From contig NZ_CP108513.1 of the NCBI RefSeq assembly GCF_035989285.1, positions 3,410,001-3,474,000 on the forward strand: DNA of 64,000 nt, written 5' to 3'. A model generated the notes under the pieces. That model did not search any database. It saw only the letters and a program-made list of their open reading frames with translations, and was not told the DNA's origin. This DNA comes from Streptomyces sp. NBC_01235 (GTDB lineage: Bacteria; Actinomycetota; Actinomycetes; Streptomycetales; Streptomycetaceae). Every line of letters starts with the position of its first letter. Positions within the stretch are counted from its first letter, which is position 1. This document shows, piece by piece, positions 53,450-62,568 of the stretch. Position numbers and translations under genes: made by a program.

Positions 53450-54982
53450 GTGACTGCTCTCACTCTCAGCACCGCCGCGGCGCCCGGCCTGCGGGCCGAC
53501 GCGATCGTGATCGGTATCGCCAAGGGCACGAAAGGCCCGATCGTTGCCCCAGGCGCCGAAGCCGTCGACGAGGCCTATGAAGGCCGGCTCGCCGCTGTCC
53601 TGGAAACCCTCGGTGCCTCCGGGGCCGAGGGCGAGGTGACGAAGCTGCCCGCCCCGGCCGGCTTCAAGGCACCGCTCGTGCTCGCGGTGGGGCTCGGGGC
53701 CGAGCCCGAGAAGGACGCCGGCTTCGACGCGGAGGCGCTGCGCAGGGCCGCCGGCGTGGCCGCCCGCACCCTCACCGGCTCCAAGAAGGCCGCGTTCGCG
53801 CTGCCGGTGACCGACGCCGACGAGATCGGCGCTATCGCCGAGGGCGTGGTGCTCGGCGCGTACTCCTTCGACGCCTACAAGCAGACCGGCCCCGGCAACG
53901 GCGCCAAGGCCAAGAACGCCAAGGCGCCGCTCGCCGAGGCCGCCCTGCTCGGCGGGAAGCCGCGCGACGCCGTCCACAAGGCCGCGCTGCTGCGTGCCGC
54001 CGCCGTCGGCGAGGAGCTCAACCGCGCCCGCGACCTGATCAACATGCCGCCGAACGATCTCGACCCGCAGGCGTTCGCCGCGCTCGCCCAGACGGCGGCC
54101 AAGGAACACGGCATCAAGGTGCAGGTGCTCGACGACAAGGCCCTCGCCAAGGGCGGCTACGGCGGCATCCTGGGCGTCGGCTCCGGCTCGGCCTCCACCC
54201 CGCGCCTGGTGAAGCTGTCGTACACCTCCGCCAAGGCGACCAAGCACCTCGCGTTCGTCGGCAAGGGCATCACCTACGACTCGGGCGGCATCTCACTGAA
54301 GCCGGCCGGGCACAACGAGACGATGAAGTGCGACATGAGCGGGGCGGCGGCGGTCTTCGCCGCGGTCGTCGCCGCCGCGCGGCTCGGGCTCGAGGTGAAC
54401 GTCACCGGCTGGCTGGCGCTCGCCGAGAACATGCCGTCGGGCTCCGCCACCCGCCCGGGTGACGTGCTGCGCATGTACAGCGGCAAGACCGTCGAGGTCC
54501 TCAACACCGACGCCGAGGGCCGGCTCGTCCTCGCGGACGCGCTGTGGGCGGCCTCCGAGGAGAAGCCGGACGCGATCGTCGACGTCGCGACCCTGACCGG
54601 CGCGATGATGCTGGCCCTGGGCAGCCGGACCTTCGGGATCATGGCGAACGACGACGCGTTCCGCTCCGCGCTGCACGAGGCCGCCGAGGAGGTCGGTGAG
54701 CCGGCGTGGCCGATGCCGCTGCCGGAGCACCTGCGCAAGGGCATGGACTCCACGGTCGCCGACATCGCGAACATGGGTGAGCGGATGGGCGGCGGGCTGG
54801 TGGCCGGGCTCTTCCTGCGCGAGTTCGTGGGCGAGGGGATCACCTGGGCGCACCTGGACATCGCCGGGCCCGCGTTCAACGAGGGGGGTCCCTTCGGGTA
54901 CACGCCGAAGGGCGGTACCGGTACCGCTGTGCGGACGCTGGTGCGGCTGGCCGAGCTGACCGCGGCGGGCGATCTCGGGTAG
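53450..54982 (+). CDS. pepA: Leucyl aminopeptidase (M17)
   Basis: A 510-residue cytosolic dinuclear-metal aminopeptidase, M17 family. Metal and catalytic residues are in GKGITYDSGGISLKPAG (Lys, Asp), MKCDMSGAAAV (Asp) and NTDAEGRLVLADAL (Asp, Glu, Arg). The N-terminal 190 residues are the usual regulatory domain. Releases N-terminal amino acids during protein turnover and may bind DNA as in E. coli PepA. The start is GTG 53450; the ribosome site is weak. It is 292 bp upstream of lpd, separated by a repeat. Confidence 0.95.
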   Translation: MTALTLSTAAAPGLRADAIVIGIAKGTKGPIVAPGAEAVDEAYEGRLAAVLETLGASGAEGEVTKLPAPAGFKAPLVLAVGLGAEPEKDAGFDAEALRRAAGVAARTLTGSKKAAFALPVTDADEIGAIAEGVVLGAYSFDAYKQTGPGNGAKAKNAKAPLAEAALLGGKPRDAVHKAALLRAAAVGEELNRARDLINMPPNDLDPQAFAALAQTAAKEHGIKVQVLDDKALAKGGYGGILGVGSGSASTPRLVKLSYTSAKATKHLAFVGKGITYDSGGISLKPAGHNETMKCDMSGAAAVFAAVVAAARLGLEVNVTGWLALAENMPSGSATRPGDVLRMYSGKTVEVLNTDAEGRLVLADALWAASEEKPDAIVDVATLTGAMMLALGSRTFGIMANDDAFRSALHEAAEEVGEPAWPMPLPEHLRKGMDSTVADIANMGERMGGGLVAGLFLREFVGEGITWAHLDIAGPAFNEGGPFGYTPKGGTGTAVRTLVRLAELTAAGDLG

Positions 54983-55022
54983 TTTCCCTGGGCTCGGGAC
55001 TGTGTGCCTGATCACGTGACCG

Positions 55023-55071
55023 GTCGCGCCCGCGCGGCGGAGCCGCAGATCGACACAGTCCCGCGCCCCTG
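55023..55071. repeat. Dispersed Streptomyces intergenic repeat, copy 4
   Basis: GTCGCGCCCGCGCGGCGGAG, then CCGCAGATCGACACAGTCCC and GCGCCCCTG. It is the best-preserved copy and fits the consensus of copies 1 and 2. It lies 40-90 bp after pepA in the 292-bp gap (54983-55274), which otherwise holds no gene. Confidence 0.68.
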
Positions 55072-55274
55072 GGTGGGACCACTCCCCTCTCGTCACAAGT
55101 GAGCGTGGGGTGTCTCACACCCCGGCCCGGCGTCTCGTTCGTCTCCTTCAAGTGCAAAGATGGGGCTCGGCAGGACAGGGCCCCCACCACAGGGCCGAAG
55201 AAAGAGCGGCCGGACACCAGCCGCCGGCGGTCAGCGACGACCGGCGCACGGCGCACATGCATGGAGGACGTGAC

Positions 55275-56663
55275 GTGGCGAACGACGCCAGCACCGTTTT
55301 CGACCTAGTGATCCTCGGCGGTGGTAGTGGCGGTTACGCCGCGGCCCTGCGCGGGGCCCAGCTGGGCCTGGACGTCGCCCTGATCGAGAAGGACAAGGTC
55401 GGCGGCACCTGCCTGCACCGGGGTTGCATCCCCACCAAGGCCCTGCTGCACGCGGGCGAGATCGCCGACCAGGCCCGCGAGAGCGAGCAGTTCGGCGTCA
55501 AGGCCACCTTCGAGGGCATCGACATCGCCGGGGTCCACAAGTACAAGGACGGCGTGATCTCCGGCCTGTACAAGGGCCTGCAGGGGCTTGTCGCCTCCCG
55601 CAAGGTCACCTACATCGAGGGCGAGGGCCGCCTGTCCTCCCCCACCTCCGTCGATGTGAACGGCCAGCGTGTCCAGGGCCGCCACGTGCTCCTGGCGACC
55701 GGCTCCGTGCCGAAGTCGCTGCCGGGCCTGGAGATCGACGGCAACCGGATCATCTCCTCCGACCACGCCCTCGTCCTGGACCGCGTGCCGAAGTCCGCGA
55801 TCATCCTGGGCGGCGGCGTCATCGGCGTCGAGTTCGCCTCGGCGTGGAAGTCCTTCGGCTCCGACGTGACGGTCATCGAGGGTCTGAAGCACCTCGTGCC
55901 GGTCGAGGACGAGAACTCCTCCAAGCTTCTTGAGCGCGCGTTCCGCAAGCGCGGCATCAAGTTCAACCTGGGCACCTTCTTCTCGAAGGCCGAGTACACC
56001 GCCGACGGCGTCAAGGTCACCCTGGCCGACGGCAAGGAGTTCGAGGCCGAGGTCCTGCTGGTCGCGGTGGGCCGCGGGCCCGTCTCCGCCGGTCTGGGCT
56101 ACGAGGAGCAGGGCGTCGCGACGGACCGCGGCTACGTCCTGGTCGACGAGTACATGCGGACGAACGTCCCGACCATCTCCGCCGTGGGCGACCTGGTCCC
56201 GACGCTCCAGCTCGCGCATGTCGGCTTCGCCGAGGGCATCCTGGTGGCGGAGCGGCTGGCCGGTCTGAAGGCCGTCCCGATCGACTACGACGGTGTCCCG
56301 CGGGTGACGTACTGCCACCCCGAGGTCGCCTCCGTGGGCATCACCGAGGCCAAGGCCAAGGAGATCTACGGCGCGGACAAGGTCGTCGCTCTGAAGTACA
56401 ACCTCGCGGGCAACGGCAAGAGCAAGATCCTGGGCACCTCGGGCGAGATCAAGCTCGTCCAGGTGAAGGACGGTGCCGTGGTCGGCGTCCACATGGTCGG
56501 CGACCGCATGGGCGAGCAGGTCGGCGAAGCCCAGCTGATCTACAACTGGGAGGCGCTGCCGGCCGAGGTCGCGCAGCTCATCCACGCCCACCCGACGCAG
56601 AGCGAGGCGCTCGGCGAGGCCCACCTGGCCCTGGCGGGCAAGCCGCTGCACTCGCACGACTGA
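55275..56663 (+). CDS. lpd: Dihydrolipoyl dehydrogenase (E3)
   Basis: A 462-residue flavoprotein disulfide reductase that reoxidises the lipoyl groups of 2-oxoacid dehydrogenases with NAD+. FAD motif [13 protein letters not shown], redox-active [13 protein letters not shown] (Cys pair), NAD motif [12 protein letters not shown], and C-terminal [13 protein letters not shown] with the catalytic His-Glu. GTG 55275 has GGAGG 6 nt upstream (55263-55268). It is followed by the E2 gene 59 bp later, forming an operon. Confidence 0.95.
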   Translation: MANDASTVFDLVILGGGSGGYAAALRGAQLGLDVALIEKDKVGGTCLHRGCIPTKALLHAGEIADQARESEQFGVKATFEGIDIAGVHKYKDGVISGLYKGLQGLVASRKVTYIEGEGRLSSPTSVDVNGQRVQGRHVLLATGSVPKSLPGLEIDGNRIISSDHALVLDRVPKSAIILGGGVIGVEFASAWKSFGSDVTVIEGLKHLVPVEDENSSKLLERAFRKRGIKFNLGTFFSKAEYTADGVKVTLADGKEFEAEVLLVAVGRGPVSAGLGYEEQGVATDRGYVLVDEYMRTNVPTISAVGDLVPTLQLAHVGFAEGILVAERLAGLKAVPIDYDGVPRVTYCHPEVASVGITEAKAKEIYGADKVVALKYNLAGNGKSKILGTSGEIKLVQVKDGAVVGVHMVGDRMGEQVGEAQLIYNWEALPAEVAQLIHAHPTQSEALGEAHLALAGKPLHSHD

Positions 56664-56722
56664 CCCTCGGTCGACGAAGCGACGACTCAGACTTCCGCAA
56701 TTCGTTAGGAGCAACCGAAACC

Positions 56723-58486
56723 ATGGCGGTTTCCGTAACCCTTCCGGCGCTCGGCGAGAGCGTCACCGAGGGCACTGTCACCCGCTGGCTGAAGGCCGAG
56801 GGTGAGCGCGTAGAGGCCGACGAGCCGCTGCTCGAGGTCTCGACCGACAAGGTCGACACCGAGATCCCCTCCCCCGCCGCCGGCATCCTGGCCTCCATCA
56901 AGGTCGCCGAGGACGAGACGGTCGAGGTCGGCGCCGAGCTGGCCGTCATCGACGACGGCACCGGGGCCCCGGCCGCCGCTCCGGCTCCGGCCGCCGAGCA
57001 GGTCGCGCCGCCGGCTCCCGAGCCGGCCCCGGCCGCCCAGCCCTCCACCGAGCAGGCCGCTCCCGCCCCGGCGCCCACCGCCGAGGCCGCCACCGGCGCC
57101 GGCTCCGCCCAGGGCACGGACGTGGTCCTGCCCGCGCTCGGCGAGTCCGTCACCGAGGGCACCGTCACCCGCTGGCTGAAGTCGGTCGGCGACAGCGTCG
57201 AGGCCGACGAGCCGCTGCTCGAGGTCTCGACCGACAAGGTCGACACCGAGATCCCGGCGCCCACCTCCGGTGTGCTGCTCGAGATCACGGTCGGCGAGGA
57301 CGAGACCGCCGAGGTCGGCGCCAAGCTCGCCGTCATCGGCGCCCCGGGTGCCGCTCCGGCGGCTGCCCCGGCCCCCGCCGCCCCGGCCCCGGCCGCCGCC
57401 CCGGCGCCCGCCCCGGTCGCCCCGGCTCCGGCTCCGGCCGCCCCGGCGCCCGCCCCGGTCGCCGCCGCTCCGGCTCCGGCCGCCCCGGCCCCCGCGCCGG
57501 TCGCCCCCGCTCCGGTCGCTGCCCCCGCGCCCGCCGCGCAGGCCACCGACGAGGGCGCGTACGTCACCCCGCTGGTGCGCAAGCTCGCCGCCGAGAGCGG
57601 CGTCGACCTGGCCGCCGTCAAGGGCACCGGCGTCGGCGGTCGGATCCGCAAGCAGGACGTCCTCGCCGCCGCCGAGGCCGCGAAGGCCGCCGCCGCTGCC
57701 CCGGCTCCGGCCGCCGCCGCCGCTCCGGCCGCCGCGAAGAAGACCCCGGCGCTCGAGGTGTCCCCGCTGCGCGGCCAGACCGTCAAGATGCCCCGCATCC
57801 GCAAGGTCATCGGCGACAACATGGTGAAGGCCCTGCACGAGCAGGCCCAGCTGTCCTCGGTCGTCGAGGTCGACATCACCCGGCTGATGAAGCTCCGCGC
57901 GCAGGCGAAGGACTCCTTCGCCGCTCGTGAGGGCGTCAAGCTCTCCCCGATGCCGTTCTTCGTGAAGGCGGCGGCCCAGGCGCTGAAGGCCCACCCGGCC
58001 GTCAACGCCCGGATCAACGTGGACGAGGGCACGATCACCTACTTCGACACCGAGAGCATCGGTATCGCGGTGGACTCCGAGAAGGGCCTGATGACCCCGG
58101 TCATCAAGCACGCGGGCGACCTGAACATCGCCGGTATCGCCAAGGCCACCGCCGACCTGGCGGGCAAGGTCCGGGCGAACAAGATCACCCCGGACGAGCT
58201 GTCCGGCGCGACCTTCACCATCAGCAACACCGGCTCGCGCGGCGCGCTGTTCGACACGATCATCGTGCCGCCGAACCAGGTCGCGATCCTCGGCATCGGT
58301 GCCACGGTCAAGCGTCCGGCCGTCATCGAGACGGACGAGGGCACGGTCATCGGCGTCCGCGACATGACGTACCTGACCCTGTCCTACGACCACCGTCTGG
58401 TGGACGGCGCCGACGCGGCCCGTTACCTGACCGCGGTCAAGGCGATCCTGGAAGCCGGCGAGTTCGAGGTCGAGCTCGGCCTGTAA
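56723..58486 (+). CDS. sucB: Dihydrolipoyl acyltransferase (E2) with two lipoyl domains
   Basis: A 587-residue E2 of the shared pyruvate/2-oxoglutarate dehydrogenase type. Two lipoyl domains (about 1-77 and 132-207), each with the lipoylated lysine in STDKVDTE. A long Ala-Pro-rich mobile linker. The E3/E1-binding domain [20 protein letters not shown] near 275-310. The catalytic core ends in [16 protein letters not shown], with His and Asp of the HxxxDG motif. The two lipoyl domains are also very similar at DNA level, suggesting internal duplication. ATG 56723 with AGGAG upstream. Co-transcribed with lpd. In actinobacteria this E2 often serves PDH as well as ODH, so the sucB symbol is provisional. 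Confidence 0.9.
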   Translation: MAVSVTLPALGESVTEGTVTRWLKAEGERVEADEPLLEVSTDKVDTEIPSPAAGILASIKVAEDETVEVGAELAVIDDGTGAPAAAPAPAAEQVAPPAPEPAPAAQPSTEQAAPAPAPTAEAATGAGSAQGTDVVLPALGESVTEGTVTRWLKSVGDSVEADEPLLEVSTDKVDTEIPAPTSGVLLEITVGEDETAEVGAKLAVIGAPGAAPAAAPAPAAPAPAAAPAPAPVAPAPAPAAPAPAPVAAAPAPAAPAPAPVAPAPVAAPAPAAQATDEGAYVTPLVRKLAAESGVDLAAVKGTGVGGRIRKQDVLAAAEAAKAAAAAPAPAAAAAPAAAKKTPALEVSPLRGQTVKMPRIRKVIGDNMVKALHEQAQLSSVVEVDITRLMKLRAQAKDSFAAREGVKLSPMPFFVKAAAQALKAHPAVNARINVDEGTITYFDTESIGIAVDSEKGLMTPVIKHAGDLNIAGIAKATADLAGKVRANKITPDELSGATFTISNTGSRGALFDTIIVPPNQVAILGIGATVKRPAVIETDEGTVIGVRDMTYLTLSYDHRLVDGADAARYLTAVKAILEAGEFEVELGL

Positions 58487-58506
58487 CCAGGGCCAGTACA
58501 GCGGGT

Positions 58507-58536
58507 GCCCCCGTCCGGAACCTTCCGGGCGGGGGC
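58507..58536 (+). terminator. Terminator after the E2 gene
   Basis: A 14-bp stem (GCCCCCGTCCGGAA, 58507-58520, with TTCCGGGCGGGGGC, 58523-58536, one G-U pair) is followed by GCTTGTCTTGT. It lies 21 bp after the stop and ends the lpd-E2 operon. Confidence 0.85.
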
Positions 58537-58622
58537 GCTTGTCTTGTCGCTGACGGCGATCGGCGCCCTGCAAGGACAATCCTGCCGACAACCGCGCTCC
58601 GCACCGTCCTCGGCCTCCGGGT

Positions 58623-58659
58623 CCCGCGCCCCTGGGTGCGACAGCCCCAGGGGCGCGGG
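58623..58659. repeat. Perfect 14-bp palindromic extragenic repeat
   Basis: CCCGCGCCCCTGGG (58623-58636), 9-nt loop, CCCAGGGGCGCGGG (58646-58659). It contains the same GCGCCCCTG/CAGGGGCGC core as the dispersed repeat copies at 25643 and 55023. The region 58487-58888 has no gene; beside this and the terminator it holds the regulator's promoter and operator-like site. Confidence 0.72.
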
Positions 58660-58829
58660 GAACTGCGCGCTCGGCCGCACTCGGCCTCGACCCGCCCTGC
58701 GGCGGAACGGACCGAGCTCCAAGGCGCCCCGTCCCACCTGCCCCCCGGAGGGAACCGCACCATGTAAGTCTCGTCTCACCTGCGTAAAAGCACCCCCGCG
58801 CGCCCTTCTGGAAAGCGCTCACGGCCGTA

Positions 58830-58844
58830 TTGTCTAATCGTCAA
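58830..58844. promoter_or_regulatory. Operator-like site upstream of the GntR gene
   Basis: TTGTCTA-A-TCGTCAA (58830-58844) is an imperfect palindrome (5 of 7 positions symmetric) with TTG/CAA ends. It overlaps a possible -10 (TATTGT, 58828-58833) 45 bp before the gene. GntR/FCD proteins often bind such short symmetric sites and autoregulate; this is inference. Confidence 0.4.
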
Positions 58845-58888
58845 ACGCCCCCGGGGCCGATGGGCGGCCCCTGCTCGAAGGAGCCCTC

Positions 58889-59512
58889 ATGACCGCGCCC
58901 GTCGTCCACTCGCTGCGCGAACAGATCCGCGAGCACATCGTGGAGGGGATCGTCAGCGGGCGCTGGCAGCCGGGTGAGCGGATCGTGGAGCGGCGGATCG
59001 CCACCGAGCTGGAGGTCAGCCAGACGCCGGTGCGGGAGGCGCTGCGGGAGCTGGAGTCGCTGCGGTTGATCGAGTCCGCGCCGAACAAGGGCGTGCGGGT
59101 GCGCAACCTCACGGCCGCGGACCTGGAGGAGAGCTACCCCGTGCGGGCCGGCCTGGAGGCGATCGCGGCGGAGCTGGCGGCGGCGAAGCTGGCCGAGGAC
59201 TGCTCGGCCCTCGAACCGCATGTCTCGGCCCTGTACGAGGCCGACCGCAACGCCGACGGGACCGGCCAGGTGCGGCACACGGTCGGCTTCCACCGGGAGC
59301 TGGTGCGGGCGGCCGGCAACTCGGTGCTGCTGCACACCTGGGAGGGCCTCGGCATCGAGGTGTTCACGGCGCTGTCCATCCGCTGGCTGGGGACCGTGCA
59401 GCAGTCGTACGCGGAGGAGCACGAGGAGCTGGTGGCCGCGTTCAAGCGGCACGACCCCCGGATCGCGGAGCTGGTGAAGGCGCACGTCCTGGGCTGCGCG
59501 CCGAGGGCGTAA
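58889..59512 (+). CDS. GntR/FCD-family transcriptional regulator
   Basis: A 207-residue regulator. The winged helix-turn-helix (residues 8-75) reads LREQIREHIVEGIVSGRWQPGERIVERRIATELEVSQTPVREALRELESL. The FCD effector domain (about 80-200) has the conserved acidic/His pattern (RAGLEAIAAELA; TVGFHRELVRAAGN; EEHEELVAAF). FCD domains often bind metals and organic acids. ATG 58889 with GAAGGAG upstream. It lies between the E2 gene and aceE, so control of pyruvate dehydrogenase in response to a carboxylate such as pyruvate is plausible but not proven. Confidence 0.9.
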   Translation: MTAPVVHSLREQIREHIVEGIVSGRWQPGERIVERRIATELEVSQTPVREALRELESLRLIESAPNKGVRVRNLTAADLEESYPVRAGLEAIAAELAAAKLAEDCSALEPHVSALYEADRNADGTGQVRHTVGFHRELVRAAGNSVLLHTWEGLGIEVFTALSIRWLGTVQQSYAEEHEELVAAFKRHDPRIAELVKAHVLGCAPRA

Positions 59513-59632
59513 GCAGTCGAGCGCGCCTGCGCTCACCTGCGGAAACGGCAAGAACACGCGGCACCCGGTGCCTGCCCGAAAGGCACCCCGTGCCGACTTT
59601 CTCGTAATCGAGAGGTTTTGCCCTTCAACCCT

Positions 59633-59662
59633 TTGATCGATCATCGATCAGGGAGTTAAAGT
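59633..59662 (+). promoter_or_regulatory. aceE promoter overlapped by a palindromic operator
   Basis: TTGATC (59633-59638), an 18-nt spacer and TAAAGT (59657-59662) form a promoter toward aceE, with start near 59669 and a leader of about 120 nt. The perfect palindrome TGATCGAT-C-ATCGATCA (59634-59650) covers the -35 and half the spacer, so a bound protein would block RNA polymerase. The adjacent GntR/FCD protein is the obvious candidate. Confidence 0.7.
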
Positions 59663-59669
59663 CGCCGAC

Positions 59670-59714
59670 GGGCTGCGCGACGGAGCCGCACATCGGCACC
59701 GCCCCGGCCCCACG
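59670..59714. repeat. Dispersed Streptomyces intergenic repeat, degenerate copy in the aceE leader
   Basis: GGCTGCGCGACGGAGCCGCA, then CATCGGCACCGCCCCGGCCC. It keeps the CGGAGCCGCACATCG core of copies 1 and 4 but is shorter. It would lie in the 5' untranslated leader of aceE. Confidence 0.5.
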
Positions 59715-59787
59715 CCCTGTCCTGCCAAAGACCAAGGGCACCCCCAATACCCCATAGGGAACCCCTTCGACTGAGGAAGGCGGCGAC

Positions 59788-62493
59788 ATGACCGACCCCC
59801 ACGCCATCCAGCCGAGCGCGCTCGACCAGCTCCCCGACCGGGACCCGGAGGAGACCGCCGAATGGCAGGCGTCCCTGGACGCCGTCACCAAGGCGGCCGG
59901 GCCGCACCGTGCCGCGTACCTGATGCGGCGCACGCTGGAGCGTGCCGAGGGCAACGGCATCGCGCTGCCCAAGCTGCTCGAGACGGACTACGTCAACACC
60001 ATCCCCACCGCCGCCGAGCCCTCCGCGCCCGGTGACCAGGAGATGGAGCGGAAGATCACCGCGTGGAACCGCTGGAACGCGGCCGCGATGGTGAGCCGGG
60101 GCAGCAAATACGGCGTCGGCGGCCACATCGCCACCTTCGCCTCCGCCGCCTGGCTCTACGAGACCGGCTTCAACCACTTCTTCAAGGGCAAGGAGGCCGA
60201 CGGCTCGGGCGACCAGCTCTACATCCAGGGCCACGCCTCCCCCGGCATCTACGCCCGCGCCTTCCTCGACGGCCGGCTGAACGAGTCCCACCTGGACAAC
60301 TTCCGCCGTGAGTCGGGCGGCAACGGCCTCCCGTCGTACCCGCACCCCCGCCGGCTGCCCTGGCTGTGGGAGTTCCCGACCGTCTCCATGGGTCTCGGTC
60401 CGCTCTCCGCCATCTACCAGGCGCGCTTCAACCGGTACCTCACCAACCGCAGCATCAAGGACGTCTCCGCGTCGCACGTGTGGGCGTTCCTCGGTGACGG
60501 CGAGATGGACGAGCCCGAGTCGACGGCGGCACTCGCACTCGCCTCCCGCGAGGGCCTGGACAACCTGACCTTCGTCATCAACTGCAACCTGCAGCGCCTC
60601 GACGGCCCGGTCCGCGCCAACTTCAAGATCGTGCAGGAGCTGGAGGCCCAGTTCCGCGGCGCCGGCTGGAACGTCATCAAGACGCTGTGGGGTTCGGCGT
60701 GGGACGAGCTGTTCCGGCTCGACACCACGGGCGCGCTCGTACGCCGGCTGCGTGAGGTACCCGACGCCCAGGTGCAGACGTACCAGACGCGCGACGCGGC
60801 CTACATCCGCCAGGACTTCTTCGGCAAGGACCCGGCACTCGCCGAGATGGCGAAGCTGCTGAGCGACGACAAGATCCTGGAGTGCTTCCACCTCTCCCGC
60901 GGTGGCCACGAGGCTCGCAAGGTCTACGCGGCCTACAAGGCGGCCGTCGAGTTCAAGGGCGCGCCGACCGTCATCCTGGCCCAGACCGTGAAGGGCCACA
61001 CCCTCGGCGAGGGCTTCGCGTCGAAGAACGCCAACCACCAGATGAAGAAGCTGACGGTGGACGAGTTCAAGACGATGCGCGACCTGCTGGAGCTGCCGAT
61101 CTCGGACAGCCGGTTCGTCGACGGTGTGGTCCCCTACGGCCACCCGGGCGCCGACTCCCCCGAGGTCCGCTACCTCCAGGAGCGCCGCGCGGCCCTCGGC
61201 GGCCCGGCCCCGGCCCGCCGCACGCACGCGCTCGCGCCGCTGCCCGCCCCGGCGGAGAAGGCGTTCGCCTCCTTCGACAAGGGCTCCGGCTCCCAGAACG
61301 TGGCCACCACCATGGCCTTCGTCCGGCTGGTCAAGGACCTGGTCCGCGACAAGGAGACCGGGAAGCGCTGGGTGCCGATCGTCCCCGACGAGGCCCGCAC
61401 CTTCGGCATGGAGAGCCTCTTCCCCTCCCTGGGCATCTACTCGCCCAAGGGCCAGACGTACGAGCCGGTCGACCGTGACCAGCTGATGTACTACAAGGAG
61501 GCCAAGAACGGCCAGATCCTCAACGAGGGGATCACCGAGGCCGGTTCGATGGCCGACTTCATCGCCGCGTCCACCGCGTACTCCACGCACGGTGAGGCGA
61601 TGATCCCGTTCTACATCTTCTACTCGATGTTCGGCTGGCAGCGCACGGCCGACCAGATGTGGCAGCTCGGCGACCAGCTCGGCCGCGGCTTCCTCGTCGG
61701 CGCCACGGCCGGCCGTACGACCCTGACGGGCGAGGGCCTCCAGCACGCCGACGGCCACTCCCCGGTCATCGCCGCGACGAACCCGGCCGCCCTCAGCTAC
61801 GACCCGGCGTTCGCGTACGAGATCGCGACGATCGTCAAGGACGGTCTGCGCCGGATGTACGGCGAGGCGGCCCCGGGTGAGGACCCGAACGTCTTCTACT
61901 ACCTGACCGTCTACAACGAGCCGATGCCGCAGCCGGCCAAGCCGTCCGGCCCCGGGGTCGACGAGGGCATCGTCAAGGGCCTGTACCGCTTCAACACGGC
62001 GGAGTCGGCGGGCGTGGACGTGGCGGCGGCCAACGCCCCGCGCATCCAGCTGCTGGGCTCGGGCACGGCGATCCACTGGGTCCTTCAGGCGCAGAAGCTG
62101 CTCGCCGAGGAGTGGGGTGTGGCCTCCGACGTGTGGTCCGCGACCTCCTGGACCGAGCTGCGCCGTGACGCGCTGGAGGCCGACGAGGCCCTGCTGCGCG
62201 GCGAGGAGCGCCTGCCGTACGTCCGGCAGGCGCTGCAGGGTGCCGAGGGCCCGGTCCTCGCGGTCTCCGACTACATGCGCCAGGTCCCGGACCAGATCGC
62301 GCAGTGGGTCGAGCAGGACTACTCCTCGCTCGGTGCGGACGGCTTCGGTCTCTCCGACACCCGTGAGGCGGCCCGCCGCCACTTCGGCGTCGACGCGCAG
62401 TCGATCGTCGTCGCGGCCCTGGCCCAGCTCGCCCGCCGCGGCGAGGTCAAGGCGACGGCCGTGAAGGAGGCGCGCGAGCGCTACGGCCTGTAG
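59788..62493 (+). CDS. aceE: Pyruvate dehydrogenase E1, homodimeric type
   Basis: A 901-residue ThDP enzyme that decarboxylates pyruvate and acetylates the lipoyl groups of E2. It is the long homodimeric AceE form of actinobacteria and gammaproteobacteria. ThDP motif GDGEMDEPESTAALAL ... NCNLQRLDGPV near 235-275. Other blocks: SKYGVGGHIATFASAAW, QGHASPGIYARAFLDGR and PFYIFYSMFGWQRTADQMWQ. ATG 59788 after GAGGAAGG. The upstream palindrome and GntR gene suggest regulated expression. Terminator at 62505. With lpd and E2 nearby it completes the complex. Confidence 0.96.
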   Translation: MTDPHAIQPSALDQLPDRDPEETAEWQASLDAVTKAAGPHRAAYLMRRTLERAEGNGIALPKLLETDYVNTIPTAAEPSAPGDQEMERKITAWNRWNAAAMVSRGSKYGVGGHIATFASAAWLYETGFNHFFKGKEADGSGDQLYIQGHASPGIYARAFLDGRLNESHLDNFRRESGGNGLPSYPHPRRLPWLWEFPTVSMGLGPLSAIYQARFNRYLTNRSIKDVSASHVWAFLGDGEMDEPESTAALALASREGLDNLTFVINCNLQRLDGPVRANFKIVQELEAQFRGAGWNVIKTLWGSAWDELFRLDTTGALVRRLREVPDAQVQTYQTRDAAYIRQDFFGKDPALAEMAKLLSDDKILECFHLSRGGHEARKVYAAYKAAVEFKGAPTVILAQTVKGHTLGEGFASKNANHQMKKLTVDEFKTMRDLLELPISDSRFVDGVVPYGHPGADSPEVRYLQERRAALGGPAPARRTHALAPLPAPAEKAFASFDKGSGSQNVATTMAFVRLVKDLVRDKETGKRWVPIVPDEARTFGMESLFPSLGIYSPKGQTYEPVDRDQLMYYKEAKNGQILNEGITEAGSMADFIAASTAYSTHGEAMIPFYIFYSMFGWQRTADQMWQLGDQLGRGFLVGATAGRTTLTGEGLQHADGHSPVIAATNPAALSYDPAFAYEIATIVKDGLRRMYGEAAPGEDPNVFYYLTVYNEPMPQPAKPSGPGVDEGIVKGLYRFNTAESAGVDVAAANAPRIQLLGSGTAIHWVLQAQKLLAEEWGVASDVWSATSWTELRRDALEADEALLRGEERLPYVRQALQGAEGPVLAVSDYMRQVPDQIAQWVEQDYSSLGADGFGLSDTREAARRHFGVDAQSIVVAALAQLARRGEVKATAVKEARERYGL

Positions 62494-62504
62494 ACAACGG
62501 TTCG

Positions 62505-62540
62505 ACGAAGGGGGTGCGGCGGCTGCCGTACCCCCTTCGT
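62505..62540 (+). terminator. Terminator after aceE
   Basis: A 16-bp stem (ACGAAGGGGGTGCGGC, 62505-62520, pairing with 62525-62540, one G-U) and a 4-nt loop lie 12 nt after the aceE stop, ending in TTCGTTGTCGG. Confidence 0.88.
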
Positions 62541-62568
62541 TGTCGGTGGGTCCCGGCATCATGGCCCC

